The notes beneath the pieces were generated by a model that had not been told where the DNA came from, searched no databases, and worked only from the letters and a program-made list of their open reading frames with translations. The position numbers and the translations under genes are program-made. A DNA stretch of 64,000 bases from Apricaphanius iberus (Eukaryota > Chordata > Actinopteri > Cyprinodontiformes > Aphaniidae): contig JAPXFQ010000132.1 in assembly GCA_028564705.1 (NCBI GenBank), forward strand, positions 434,001-498,000. The letters run 5' to 3'. Below, in pieces: positions 24,345 to 36,800 of this stretch (position 1 is the stretch's first letter; every line of letters starts with the position of its first letter).

Positions 24345-27300
24345 TTGTTTTTTTACTTGTATCCATTATGAATCCTATTCTTTTTCACCTCTCTTTCAAC
24401 TACCTGTTTACTATGTTTCACTTGCCTGTATCTCTCCCTTCTCCCTCTCTTAAAATTTGTATCCGTTTCTCTGTCTAGGTTAGAGCCCTCAGCACTCTGT
24501 TTGGCTCACTCCCTGTCTAATCAGTGTCTGCACCTGTCTTCAATCTTCGTCACACATTCATCATTCCTATTGTGTATCTAAACCCTTCCCCATCTTCTCA
24601 CTCCCAGTGGGATCATAGCACCTCCTATGTCCCATTGTTTCCCCTTGTGTCCCACCCTGATGTTTACCCTTCTGCTTATTTGTGTCAGCTTAGTGTCCTG
24701 TATCGTTTTTCATGTCATCTCATCATCATAAATAAACAACCTTGCTCCTCCTTTTGTCTGTGTTCATGCTGGATCCTGACACATGCAACAGTCTAACATC
24801 CCCATTTCTCTGTGTCGCTATTTCCACAATCTATTTTTCCTTTCCCCTTAGGTAACTTCTCTCAAACTCGTATCGGTCTGTGTTTCAATGTTTCAAAGTT
24901 TTTCGTCTGGAATGCAAAGTGGTTATTGTCTTAGCGATATCACGTGGTATGGCTGAACTATTACGTGCAATTGTTTTGTAGGTTTTCATGGATGTTTGAG
25001 CACTACTATAAGGAGCGCAAAAGCTGTTCTGGTAAACAAGAAGCGCACAATAAGGTTTTGAACAGTGATCTCGGTTTTAGTGTTAGGAAAAGGTACAGCA
25101 TAGATACAGCATTTCGGTCAGGGCCAAAACTGAGTTCCCCAATTAATGACCTCTGACGTAGCGGTTCAGGAAAAAATTTGCACGTATTTAGCTGATTAGT
25201 GTATCACACTTTTTTTTTTTAAATACTGGAATTTTCTGAGACAGCATTTAGAATGTAGAAGAATTACCATTCTCTTTAAGTCATAATCAACCAAATTAAA
25301 AGAAATAAAGGCTTGAAACATTTAATTATTTGCAGAAAATAAAGAGTTTGACTTTGTAAAATGAGTGAAGAATGTATTAATAATATACAATATCTTTTTA
25401 TATTCATTATAATACATTTTATACCTGTTTTCAGAGGAGCCTGTACTTGCTCTTAGTCTGAATCAAATAATTTCTACAAAAGAATATCAATAGAGAGCTG
25501 TTGCCTCTGAATTAGAGGAAAATCGGTCATTATGAATTATTCACAGTTTTTATAAACAAAAAAAAAACCTTTTTATTTCCCAAAAGGTTTGCAGACTGTC
25601 CTGACACCTACATTTCTTCTGTATGTATATTTGTTAACAGGCTTTCAGTTAGAGAGCTCACCTACACAGGATGTAAATGGAGCAATTTGAAGACAAATGC
25701 AAATGGGTGTAAAACATTTGTGCAGATGGCGAGTTGGTGTATGGATGGAATCTGTCATAGCAGTGCAGCTATGCTCACTAATTATCCTCTGTTCCTGATA
25801 TTAGATCCATCATTCGTCACACACATTTATGAGTAAAGCTCTAGATGGGGAATGGGTGACATACAAATAGATAATGTACATAGTTTTAGGGGGAAAATAT
25901 TTTCACAGGATTTTTGGGAGTTCATTCATTTTGCTCTTTGCCTCCAAACCCAGGGAAACACATTTACTGTCTAAAGCAACACAATCCTTTTTTCACTCAG
26001 ACTTTTCGACTTAACACTCTCTCTTCATGTCATTTGGGATTTCAATGATGTCGCACCCACTGTCGTTGCAGCCTTAATAAATGTTTGTGCGTCTACTCTT
26101 GATTGGGCTGTACTGAAATTAATTTCCCCTCGTGGGATCAATAAAGTAGTTTTGATTTTTTATAGATCCATTGATTTGGGTCAACCTAAATTATGTGTAT
26201 TTGCTAAATGTTCTGATGTGTGGGTACTTCATTTTCATATGGATTTGTGCTTTTTGTCAAACTCCTTGTTTATTTCCATCTCTAAATTCTTACATATGTT
26301 CATTCATTTCTATTTAGTTTCTTAATCTATTCAAGAATTTGTTTTTCTTTGCACCTTTGGATTTGTATTCTTAAATTGTTGCTTATTTTCCCCTCCCAGA
26401 TTTGATTCTCTGTTCTGCTCTTGCAGCTAATTATTCATGTTGCTCAACTACCTGTTCTGTGCTCCCTCTCAGCTGCACCGTTACCAATCAGCTACCTGTC
26501 TCTCATCAGTAATCACACTACCCACTATATATGCCTCTCATTTGCTACCTGGCTCTTCTTCTGTTACATGGCCTGCCTGTGCTGTTCCTGTCACCCTGGT
26601 TACTTTTTATCCTATCATGTTTTGAGAAAGTTTTTTTAGTTATTCCTAAACTTCAGCTTTATACATCTGCCTTTGTTCTTTTGCATTTGAGTTCTCCACT
26701 TACTAAATGACCATCAAGAATAGCAAGAGGGATTTTTTTCAAAGCCGTTCACATACATGATTTCTTTCCCTAGTACCAGCCACATGATACTGGACCGTTT
26801 TTTTTTTTTTAAACCTGCTTTGCTGGGTTTTTGAGTGTGGAGTCAGGCTGAAAACATGTCAGACTGTTAACGATTGCCTAGGTGGTGGAGTCATGGGCTG
26901 CCTCATAAAAGCCACTTCCCTAAAATAATCTAACATAGTTTGTAAAAATTCAGCTACTGAATGTATGTGGAGTTTTAAGGACAATGGCAGATTGAGCAGA
27001 ATTTTCAAAGCATCTATTGTCTGGGTCACATATAGATACATTTTTTAATTAACTGCCTATTGAGTGTTATTTCATTTTAATCAATATTCAATCTGAAAAT
27101 GACCGCACAGAATCGACATTGTCAAACACCAAGCAGATCAATAAGCTACATTTATTAACTGAATGTTTTACCTTCTGTGGCTATGCATGGAAATTAACAT
27201 GTTGCACCTGTGGTTATGGAGGCTGAATCTGCACATTGTTACCCCACTGGGGAATGAACATGGAATATTTGAGAATATTTCAAATGCCTCTATGAATTTC

Positions 27301-27770
27301 CAAGCAGAAATTGACAGAACCAGACCTGCACCACATAGCATAGCAAAGTTGAGTATTTATTTTGTTATACTGAAAAGGTTCGAAAATAAATCAGGCCTGC
27401 ATAGTGAGCTATAAAACAGCCCTCTGGGGATGGCTGTCCCATACATGCACTATGTGAAACCTCAGTTTACAGATACTGCATTCAATGAGGATTCAAACTG
27501 GAGCGTAAGAACCAATATACCATTATATCGGAGGTGTGTAAAGTTGCCTCACAAGCGCATTTGCTCTGCCTATGTCATTGTTCCCAGAGGAGCTGCAGAG
27601 CTCTGACATGTCACCCCCCACCCCCACCCAACAGTTTTCATGTTCAAACTTTGGAGCATTTTGCACAGGTAGCATAGGTAATATGGTTACTGTATAACTC
27701 TCTTGTACCTCAAAAACAAGAACTATATACAAAAATAACAACTATATACAAGTTTCAACAGCAGAAACAT
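24345..27770. other. Stretch without a supported gene; retroelement 3'-end-like pieces
   Basis: Three pyrimidine-rich blocks (24,380-24,790; 26,380-26,650; and the LINE-like end 'cgtgggatcaataaagtagt' near 26,150) look like decayed 3' ends of fish retroelements. The rest is AT-rich. ORFs are short and on both strands. Confidence 0.4.
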
Positions 27771-27777
27771 ATGTTTA

Positions 27778-30176
27778 AAACCTTGCAGTCTTTGCAAACC
27801 CAGTGTCCATCATCCCTGCATTTGGCACAGGTGAATCTTTGACATGCTGCACAGGTAAACTTGCTGCGATTCCTCTTGCATGCCTCCAGCACTTGACACT
27901 GGGTTGTCCTGGTTCAGCAGCTGCAGAAGCCTCTGAGCCAACAGGAGCCCTCTGGAGCTTCAGAGCCTTGTTCTGTGCCTCTAGTTCTTTGAGCTGCATG
28001 AAACGGCAACGGAGCTCCTTCGCAAGAAGACTCAAAAATAATACAGGCCTTGTACAGAATGTAGGCGTTCACCGCCGCCAGGTCCAGGATATTGTAGAAC
28101 ATGGCTACTGGCCACCACCGTGTTGCTCCTCTAAAGGAATAAATCCGTGCCATTTGGTCCAACACATCGACACCACACTGTAAAAGTAGAGTGAGGGAGA
28201 CAATCATGAGTATATACTATTTTTTCTATAAGCTTGTATAGTACATATCATAAAAATTGTATCACTGTTGTAAAGTTATACACACATTCACATACCTTCA
28301 TGTGGTTGTAGTCTATTATTGTGTTGGGCTTTCTCTTTGTGCCAGCATCGCTCGTAACAGCTTGGTGAAATGAACTCAGAACACACACTGTCTTGTGTTT
28401 TTTTTTTGGTGCATAAATTGTCAAGAGACACCTCCACTTCTAAGAACAGAAGTGGAGAATACCTCCCGTTTTCCAGTGTGTTTAGCTTGCTGAAGAAGTT
28501 CACGGCAAACTTTATTTATGGTGCCCAGTAGGGTTGTTTTGCGCTGAAGCAGTCTGTGTGACACTGCCAGTGAGGTGAAAAAATTGTCCGTACTTACATA
28601 TCTCCCAGCATCACGAAATGGCTCCATGAGTGTCATGACCACATTCTCTGCCAGCCGCTCCCCCTTCGGACAACTCGGATCCTTTCCCAAGTAAGGTGCT
28701 GCATTGCAGACATATTAGTCTCCAAATCTGTGGCCACCCAGAACTTGATCCCAAATTTGTTGCGATATACTGAGTGAATGGACAACGAACCTTTGTAGGG
28801 AACAGCTGTTTATCTATGGTCATGTGTCGTCCTGGAGTGAAACTGTCAAGACAATTCTTGATGAAGCGTGTCCAGATGTCTGAGATAGCAGCAAATCTAT
28901 CTGTTTTCACCCGTTCTGCCCTAGTATCCTTGTTATCAAAGCGAAGGTGTTGCATAATAGAAAGGAATCTATCTCGGGGCATTGTGTCTTTGATTACTGG
29001 CACCAGAAAGTTTTCTGACCAGCAATCCACAATGGCACCAACGGGACACATAATTGCTCTCACAAACAGAATGGAAATGAATGCCATAAGTTCATGAAGA
29101 GCCAACCTCCAGTCCGGCTCTGTTCTGCAGGCTTGAAGGACTGTACACTCTCTGATGGTCAGCAACATTCCCACATCTATTAGGCAGAGGATGCTTTGAA
29201 GCACGCTGCTGTTTTAAGGGTGTCGGAAGATAAACAAATAGATAATTAATTTACATGAACTTCACTGTAAATGGGTTTATATAAACAATATATGGGTTTA
29301 TATAAATAAACACATATGACGTGCTATAACAATGACATACCTTTGCAGACTCTGTAGGGCCAGCCTGCGCAGTGAAGCACTGGTGATCTGCTGTTGTACT
29401 GGGCGTTCCAATGTCCTCCTCTACCCACAAAGTGCCGTCTTTTTATCCCACGTTTTTTTCCCCATTATCACCCCAGTTTTCCTACGTAAGTACAGTCCTG
29501 GGCATTGCCTTCCCTCTGCTGACTGCAGGAGGACCCCGCACTGAAGCTCAAGCCTCCTTCCTGCTTGAGGAGTGAGCAGGCCCATTTTGTCACCCGAGGG
29601 GGTGGGGTTCCCCCAGCTGGACATCGTGTGTGGAAGGATCACACTATTCCAGCCAAAACCCCTCAGGCGCCTCGGTCAGCCAGGAGGAGGCAGTATATAG
29701 CCCAGCACTGATGCATGTTTTTGTGGGAGTAGCTCACATTAACTACTCAAGGGAACACGGGGAGAACATGCAAACTCCATACAGAAAGGCCCTTTTGCCT
29801 ACCCCACCCAGGGTGTGGGTGCTGATGATATGGAGGAACAAACACACCCTCAGCACCCACAGCGTCCCCGGCAGGAATTGAACCCAGGAAGTTCTAGCTG
29901 TGAGGTGAGTTGCGCTACCAGCTGCGCCACCGTGCTCCCCAAAGTGCCATCTTTTGCCATCTGGCTCAGACAGGGCTTCCCACCACTACCACCAATACCA
30001 CGGGGCATTTTCTGTTTAGGCGTTTTGAGTTCTGATTCATCAGATGAGGTATCAGTGACCTGGAGAAAAACTGAAACCTCTCATCCATCAGACTCTGCTT
30101 CGTCCATTTCCTGAAGCACAGCCAAAGCCTGTTGCACGTTGAGGGTCCTCCTGTGTGGCTGTGATCCGGAAGCCAT
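27778..30176 (-). pseudogene. piggyBac transposase pseudogene (PGBD-like), with introns
   Basis: Minus strand. The N-terminal exon starts at the ATG at 30,176 (MASGSQPHRRTLNVQQALA) and carries an early stop. The next coding parts include 'FSTSVLRSGG', 'MTIDKQLFPTKVRCPFTQY', 'YVSTDNFFTSLAVS' and 'VDVLDQMARIYS', which are core piggyBac (DDE-type) segments. The C-terminal region read in the right frame ends in a Cys-rich zinc-binding domain (TCAACQRFTCAKC, then CRDDGHWVCKDC). Two introns have consensus ends: about 29,209-29,340 and 28,178-28,295. Several frameshifts break the frame, and a SINE is inserted in the N-terminal exon. Terminal repeats were not found. Confidence 0.9.
29444..29940 (-). 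mobile_element. tRNA-derived SINE with 15-bp target duplication
   Basis: A perfect 15-bp direct repeat apart from one base (AAAGTGCCRTCTTTT at 29,429-29,443 and 29,941-29,955) flanks a 497-bp insertion in the piggyBac pseudogene. Read on the minus strand it begins with a tRNA-like head: A-box 'tggcgcagctggtagcgcaa' and B-box 'gggttcaattcctgc'. Removing one TSD copy and the insert restores the piggyBac reading frame locally. This order dates the SINE after the piggyBac insertion. Confidence 0.85.
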
Positions 30177-30496
30177 TCTGCATTGCGTTCTGAGAAATGC
30201 CAAGAAGAAATGATTTTCCTTCATGGAGACCTCTGCTTTTGTACACATTCAGTGATACAAAAATCCTCCCCCCAGGTTTACCCTGGCTTACAAATGCAAA
30301 TCATATTACCCTTGCAGATCAATCTCCACTCTTGCTTAGTGGCTCGTCAGCAAAAACGAAGGAGAGGGACAATTGAGCAAGCCAGGGGGGCTGCAGCCTG
30401 ATTTTGCGCAAATTTTCGCGGGTCTCAGTAAATCTAGTGTTGGAGAGATATAGTGGCATAATGTGTCACTTTCGTATTTATGACCCTTGGAATGAT

Positions 30497-30690
30497 GTAT
30501 GACTTCCGGAAGAGGGGGAGGGGTTTATGACTTCCGGGGGATGGGGTTTATGATTTCCGGAGGAGAAGGGGGGTTTATGACTTCCGGAGGAACCCACTCC
30601 CCCCACTCCCTAGTGGGAGGGGGGAGTGGGTTGGGGTTACCAGAGGTCAAAACTTTCTGTCAAACACGATTTATGACTACCGGTGGAGGC
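30497..30690. promoter_or_regulatory. Repeated ETS/GABP-like sites with hairpin and G-quadruplex-capable run
   Basis: The phrase 'TTATGACTTCCGG' or a one-base variant occurs at 30,501, 30,529, 30,552, 30,579 and 30,675 (position of GACTTCCGG). ACTTCCGG is the reverse complement of CCGGAAGT, the core site of ETS-family factors such as GABPA. Between them, 30,593-30,630 has complementary arms (CCCACTCCCCC and GGGGGAGTGGG), and 30,615-30,636 has four G-runs. A related block with one such site lies at 48,105-48,145, upstream of the capsid-like gene, suggesting a viral promoter module (inference). Confidence 0.5.
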
Positions 30691-30724
30691 AGCGGCGAAA
30701 CCTTGTAAGAAAGGAGTCTTTCCC

Positions 30725-30740
30725 CCTTTTTAAATAGAGA
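30725..30740 (-). promoter_or_regulatory. TATA-like box shared with 48.06 kb
   Basis: On the minus strand this reads 'tctatttaaaaaggggg'. The capsid-like gene's upstream region has 'tctatttaatgggaaaagac' at 48,060-48,079. The similarity continues for about 40 bp, including 'tttcttacaaggtttcgccg' against 'tttcatacaaagttttggcg', so the two are homologous upstream regions. Confidence 0.45.
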
Positions 30741-30801
30741 CATGCGCAGGTTTTCATTAGGAAAGCAGTGTCTAAACATCAAAAAGCAGACGTCTCTCTC
30801 T

Positions 30802-31318
30802 CTAAACAACTCTGGTTTGTTCTAAAAGCGAGCCGATGGGTTTGAACAAGAGAAAACAGGTGGACGAAGAGACTAGTTTGTTTTTAAACTCTTCATCTTT
30901 CGTTGTTATGTACACAATGGAATCCGTGTCTGTGTACAGGACTCGTTCTTGCAGTTTTGACAGATAACCGTACAGTTCTAGATGGGCGTATGCGGTTGTG
31001 AACGCTGCTATGAAAACATTGCTGGTACGGTTCGAAGGGATGTTATATTTTTTATCATACTTCCACTGTAGCAGAACTGGGCCTGTATCGCAAAAGTGGA
31101 CATATGAGATGTACAAACCTGAAAACATAAACTGAAAAAACTCTTCTGATTGACTGATTATTGACGTCTCTGTCAAATCATTTCTTTGACCAAATTTCAC
31201 CAGATAGGAATCAAACGCCCAGGCATTATGGGCAACGAATGTGAACCGACGAAAAGCCAGTCTCCTGATGTGAAATAAAAAGAACGTTCAGCATCGTCAT
31301 CTGTTTTCATACAAACCA
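30802..31318 (-). pseudogene. Maverick/adintovirus-like DNA polymerase B remnant (copy A)
   Basis: Minus strand. The fragment starts in the exonuclease region ('FTFVAHNAWAFDSYL', Exo II-like). It jumps straight into the polymerase domain at about 31,200, so several hundred residues are missing in frame. The polymerase part has 'TSNVFIAAFTTAYAHLELY' and the catalytic motif C 'YTDTDSIVYI' with both Asp present. It then runs off into non-homologous residues and a stop. It belongs to the same family as the copies at 51-63 kb. Protein-primed family-B polymerases replicate linear viral or transposon DNA. The piece cannot be functional. Confidence 0.85.
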
Positions 31319-31560
31319 GGAGCCGTATTCACAAAGAATCTTAGGGCTAAAAGTAGGTCCTAACTGCCGAAATGTTGGAGTAACTCCTAAAAAATGGGGG
31401 CGTGTCACTCTTAAATTTAGGACTCCTAGTATCTTAAGATAAAAGTAATTCACAACCACTTTTAGACCTAAAAGTAGCTCCTAAGTCTGGGAGTCCTTAA
31501 AAGAAGTCAAGAGGACTCCTAACTCCCTAGGACCTATTCACAAAGACTCCCAAAATGGCT
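31319..31560. repeat. MITE-like repeat abutting the polymerase remnant
   Basis: Starts abruptly at the polymerase boundary with 'agccgtattcacaaagaatc' and repeats phrases such as 'aaaagtagctcctaa', 'aggactcctaactcc' and 'cctattcacaaagactccc'. This resembles a common fish non-autonomous Harbinger-type repeat. The right boundary is unclear. Confidence 0.45.
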
Positions 31561-32380
31561 GCAATGTGTTGGATGATTCTGAATTGACCAAACAATACTG
31601 ACAATGTCCACAAGTAGCAGGTTTTTTTTTTTTTTAAACAAAGGGGTCTATTTAATATGTGGCTGATGTACTCAAACGACAGCCTAATTGTTTACAGCGT
31701 TCTTGCAATCACTCCCTTAATTTGATGCATTTCACATTTTTTAAACTTCACCCTCTCTGGGTGTAGGCTGTTGTGTGTAAGTTGTAGAAAAGTCAGTCTT
31801 GTGGCTGACACAAATAAGTCATCATGCATTATTTCTACTATTTGCGCTGTTCATAATTAAACTTTTATAAACATTGAAGTTTTCCATTTCCTGGTTTCAC
31901 ACGTGTCATTCAACAACCAATCACACTGCTGTCCGTCTATTTACTCATACATAGAAAATGACGTTTTCCAGAGGAAATTAGAAGTCTGCCCACTGGCACG
32001 CACTTTGTATTGCTTCTCATGGCCAATGACAGAAAGGTTGCCTCAGTGACAATCTGTTTGGTCCATGTGCGGGACGTGTCACGGACATGCCAAGGGCAGA
32101 ACTTTTAACCGAGAGTTCAAAGCCTCCTTCCCCTTGACAAGAGACACTTGGCCCCGGGCAAAAAAGGAGTAAAATGGGGGGGGGGGGGGAATGGATAAAA
32201 AACAAGTTAATATTTGAAAAGATAAAATTAAATAAGGAAACGAAAGGAAAATAAGAAACGTTAATAAAAAAAAAAATTAAAGTCAAAGCTCCAGGGAGGC
32301 AGGTGGGCTAGTCAAACTCCAGGGCTCCGGCACGGATGACCGGCCAGCACCAGTGCCCTTGGATGAATCAGAACCACCAG
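31561..32380. other. No gene seen
   Basis: Mixed AT-rich sequence with a poly-G/poly-C type run near 32,177-32,190. No coding motifs. Confidence 0.4.
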
Positions 32381-32389
32381 CATCTCTGG

Positions 32390-33245
32390 GTGCATTCAGC
32401 CCAAATTAAAAAGGCTCTGTCTATGGGTTTAATGGGCCTCCATAGTCCCCTGGAGGACCAACCTGAACCTCTTGGTACTTCAAACCCTTTTTAAATCACT
32501 TTTTTTAAAGCATTTAAAAGGGCCTACATGGTCCACTGGAGAACCGACCAGGACCTCCTGGGACATCCAACCCACGTTAAGGCACCACTATCTGGGTTAA
32601 AGGGCCAACCGGGGCCTCCTGGGACATCCAACCCACCTTAAGGCACCCTTATCTGGGTTAAAGGGCAACCATCCTCCCCTGGAGGACAAACCAGGGCCTC
32701 CTTCAACCCACCTCATATCACCCTTATCTGGGTTAAAGGACCAACCGGGGCCTCCTGGGACCTTAAAACCACCTTAAGGCACCCTTATCTAGGTTAAAGG
32801 GCCAACCGGGGCCTCCTGGGACATCCAACCCACCTTAAGGCACCCTTATCTGGGTTTAAGGGCCAACCGGGGCCTCCTGGGACATCCAACCAACCTTAAG
32901 ACACCCTTATCTGGTTTAAAGGGCCAAGTACACCTGGAGGACAGCCTTAAGGCACCCTCCAGAACCTTCACCACCGGCCGTGCCAGGGTACCCACACTTA
33001 AGCAACCCCCGCGGATTAAGCCAACCAGTACGCACCGCCAACAATCTCGTGCCTCTGGTAAGGTGGCGACTTTTTCGTGCCTCTGGTAAGGCGGGGTCCG
33101 AGAGAGGGGCCCTCTTGCCGGCCACAGCTCGGCCAACGGTACCCTCGCCCTGGGGCTTAATAAGCACCAGGCGCTCCTAGGACCTTTAACCCACCTTAAG
33201 CCACCATTAAATGGGTAAAAAGAGCAACCATCCTCCCCTGGAGGG
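32390..33245. repeat. Tandem repeat array, about 61-bp period (left part)
   Basis: Units contain 'ccaaccggggcctcctggga' and 'ccttaaggcacccttatctg'. Starts of 'ccaaccgggg' at 32,605, 32,741, 32,802 and 32,863 show a period of 61 bp, with one longer or variant unit. The array is cut by the LTR element at 33,246 and resumes at 40,353. The overlapping ORFs at 32,846-33,180 are repeat artefacts. Confidence 0.85.
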
Positions 33246-33854
33246 TGTCGTGACTCATATTTTTTGGGGCTACTTTATATAACAGTCTCGTATTAAATAT
33301 GTTTATATAATCTGTAGTTAGTATTCAGAAAGTAAAAGTCTGTTTTAATTAGCTTGCATGATGGTAAAGATGGGTTTGTCAGTATGGTTTATGGGGCTAA
33401 GCTTTTAAGTCGTAAAACTTTTGGCTAAAGTTTATGGCATGTTGTAAAAGCAGGATGTTTAGATAAGAAACTGGGAGGAAAGTTTTAGAGAAGCAGATAG
33501 CCATTTAACCATAAATCTTTATAATGAACCTTTGACCCAGAACAAGAGACGACCCATCTTCTGACTCCAGGATTCTCTGACAGCAAATAAGAGCTCAGAC
33601 ACTGTATGAAAATGTTATGATTGGAGAGATTAGAAACGCCTAGAGGCCCGGTTGTCTATAAAGCTGTGAAATGAAGATCAGTTAATTGTTCAGATTTCTT
33701 TAAATCTGGACCACAGAGGAACTGACGGGGGCAAAATTCCTCTGTAAAACTGCAATTTGTTAATCTGTTCAAAATAAATGTTAAGAACTGGAAATTGGTT
33801 CCTTGTCTCTGTTTTGAACATGCACAGAATTATTTGATAACTTGTAATTCAACA
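33246..33854 (+). repeat. 5' LTR
   Basis: 609 bp; contains an AATAAA-type signal ('gttcaaaataaatgttaaga') near the 3' end. It matches the 3' LTR over almost its whole length. Confidence 0.9.
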
Positions 33855-33857
33855 AAA

Positions 33858-33875
33858 TGGTGACCTCGAGTGTGT
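33858..33875 (+). other. Primer-binding site candidate
   Basis: TGGTGACCTCGAGTGTGT starts 3 bp after the 5' LTR. The first nine bases and the CGA and GTG blocks fit the complement of a tRNA-Trp acceptor end; the rest is diverged. Confidence 0.55.
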
Positions 33876-36800
33876 GCAGTGTTTTGGACCAAAATCCAGT
33901 TATTTTTTTAAGTTAATAAACGGACATGTATTTGCTCTATTGACAATTTGCGCAGAGTTGCGTAGTTTATTAATTCTATTGATTGGTTAATCTAACATTG
34001 GGTAATGTTGTCATGCAAGTTAAATATGTTTTTTGTTTTGAGCAGATTCACTATTGCATGCCCGGAGTGTTGGAGCTGTCTGTCTGTTTTCCTGTTTCTG
34101 AGCAGGATTTAGTCCTTCTTTTCGCTCCGTAGAGGACCACCGGTGCATGCTGGGAGATGGAGTTTTTTCCTCTGCGTGCCCGGTGCAGGCTGCTTGTTCT
34201 CCGGGGCGGACAGTGGAGCAGACGGACCGATATCTTCAACGACTCAAATCGGAGCCACAAGTGCGGATCGGGGCCCGAGAATTGGCCTTCTCAACTCCGG
34301 ACAGGACGCTGGCGGAGAGAATCTTCAAAGCTGGCAAACGAAAATAGATTTTTGGAGTGCCTGGGACGCACTCGGTTGAATCTGGAACGGATTACTTTGG
34401 AGAGGCTGGCGCTTCCTCAAGCGCGCGCGTGGGCACCGCGAATTGAGTAGTGAAATGGTCCGGCATGGGTTTTTTGGTGAGCTCCGACGAGGTTAGTTTT
34501 TTTTTTTTTATTCTGCTTGTACAAGGGTGTCTATGTGTGTGTGTGAGATGTTTTTTACGCAGGCGCTTGGCGAGAAGTGCTGGTGATGTTGCGTTTGTGT
34601 TAAAATGTTATTGTATAAATAATGAACTCGAGTGTGATAAATAAATTAACATAGATAAATAAATATATAACTGAATATGATGGATAACTGAAATTAAAAA
34701 TCTGTAAGAATTAGTCGTGAACATTTACGACAGGTCATCTGGGTGGCCGCCCTAAGCTAGGTGCTATGGCGGAGCTAATACTGTGTGAGTTTTTTGCTTG
34801 ATAGTATGGCTAACATACGACAGTTTTGACTATATGTTTTGATAAATAAATTAGTGGTAGTAGGCGGTTTTCTGCCATCTGTTTGAGTCTTTTGAGGGGT
34901 TTTCTGGAAGCCGGCGCCAGGAAATTTCTCAAAGCGGACTACGAAACTTGTAACAGACTGGTCTGAAACCTCCGCGATAAAATAATTAATTAGGTCTAAA
35001 AGCCACCGCTTATAATGTTGTGTGTTTTTTTGTTAATGGTTTTGGGCTGTAACGGACGTAGTTGAATCGGTGTTTGCTGTGCGGGACGGCTAAAATTGGA
35101 AAAATATGTTTCAGTCCGCGTGGACGAACAGGAGATGTTTTGTTCGTGCCGAATTAAAGTTTGGTACAGTGGTATAAATTGTGCGGATTAAGTCCTGGTA
35201 TTGCGGTAAGTCATCTTCTAAAGTGTGTGTTGCGATTTTCTGGAGTGTTTTCGCCGTACGTTTTGTACTGTTTTAGCTTTCGTTTCACAAAGAAAGCTAA
35301 CGGTAGCACGTGGAGCTAGGCTGCTATGCTAAGTTAGCGGTGGTTGCTTCTGTGTGTCAATGTGTTTGTGGTTGAAACTAACTGCATGTTCTATGTGTTG
35401 CATGCTAAAAGTTGATTTTGGATAGAAAGTGATTACAGACTCCTGCAGACGATTGCCTTGTTAAGACTTAAACGAATTTGGATTTTGTTAAATTTTTCTG
35501 GTTAATTAGGATGTAAAACGGCCTCAAGATAACTTAGGCAATGTTTTAGCACATTTTCTACGAAGGGCAATTTTTTAAGGTGTTTCACATTTGACTGCAC
35601 TGTTACGGTACGGAGATTAAAGATTAAGAAGTACATGCTGAATTTGGTTAACTGGTTTTACGAGGAGAGCAAAGCCATTAGGAGAGCATGTAAATTTATT
35701 TGGGATAATTATGCATGTTACACTTAAACGCAAATGACTAAGAACAGTTACTCATGAGTCGATTCTGACTTGGTGTAGTTTTAATTTTTGATTTCATCTT
35801 TAAAATTAAAAAGAGGGAGTTTATAGTCAAAATAAAAGATGCATTTTTTGAATCTTTAAATAGGTGGATTTTTTGCTTTTTTGATTGATCTAAGCAGGAA
35901 TTGTTAAGTGGCCTAAATAAAGATAAAGCTATAAGTAGTAATTATAAGCATTTAACGAAAAGCAAACGGTGTTAATTGGAAAGCAACAAACTGGTTTAAA
36001 TTATTTTAATAAGCACCGTGTTGAATGGTACAGAAAATGAGTCTGTGATTTAAATAAGTATCATTTATGCTAAAATTATGTTCGGCTTATTTCTGATGGC
36101 TCTATAGACTTTAGAAATATAGCTTAATCTCGGAATGAATGACCTAAAGGAGATGGGTGTAAAATTATTTACACAATTGAACATTCTTAAGGATTTTGTG
36201 GACACTAAAGGCTTATTGGAGTTATCAAAATTCAACTGGGGCTCAAGAAGTAACCCAGTACATTTCAATTCCGTTACAAATTAAATGTTTTACCATGCAA
36301 AACAACACTTATCATAGTGATAGTTTATAAACTAGTGGGATTTGAATGTTTGAGTTTGAAAAAAAAAAAAAGAAAACATTAAAACACAGTCATCTTTAAG
36401 TAATCAGTTTGTTTTTAAACAGGCTGGGGATAAATTTAAATTGGTCTAAGGATTGAAAGTAATGAATATCACGGTGACCAAAATGATGGTTTAATTTGAA
36501 AGTCAGAAGTAAATTCTAAATTCATTTATTCTGATCGTGTAAAGGCAAAATGTGATTGGACCAGCTACATTGAAATAATTTTTACCATATATTTGAATGC
36601 ACATTTTGTTTTGACAAATAAGAATCGGTTTTAGTTTTAAAATTTAAGATTAATCTTTCAGATGTTCTTTTTGATTGTTAGCTAGTTTATTTGATGCTGA
36701 GAGTAAATTTACAGGTCCTAAACATTTTGGAACAGATATGATCCTAGAATAATGGCAGAATATACCATTTGATTAGTGGGGACTCTGTAACTGACAATTT

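Noticed and set aside
32846..33180. Overlapping ORFs on both strands in the GC-rich tandem array
   Set aside because: They follow the 61-bp repeat and are explained by its lack of stops, not by coding.
34157..34450. 97-codon ORF after the primer-binding site, possible gag start
   Set aside because: Three frames are open at once over the same GC-rich segment and none shows gag-like motifs. Kept as non-coding interior.
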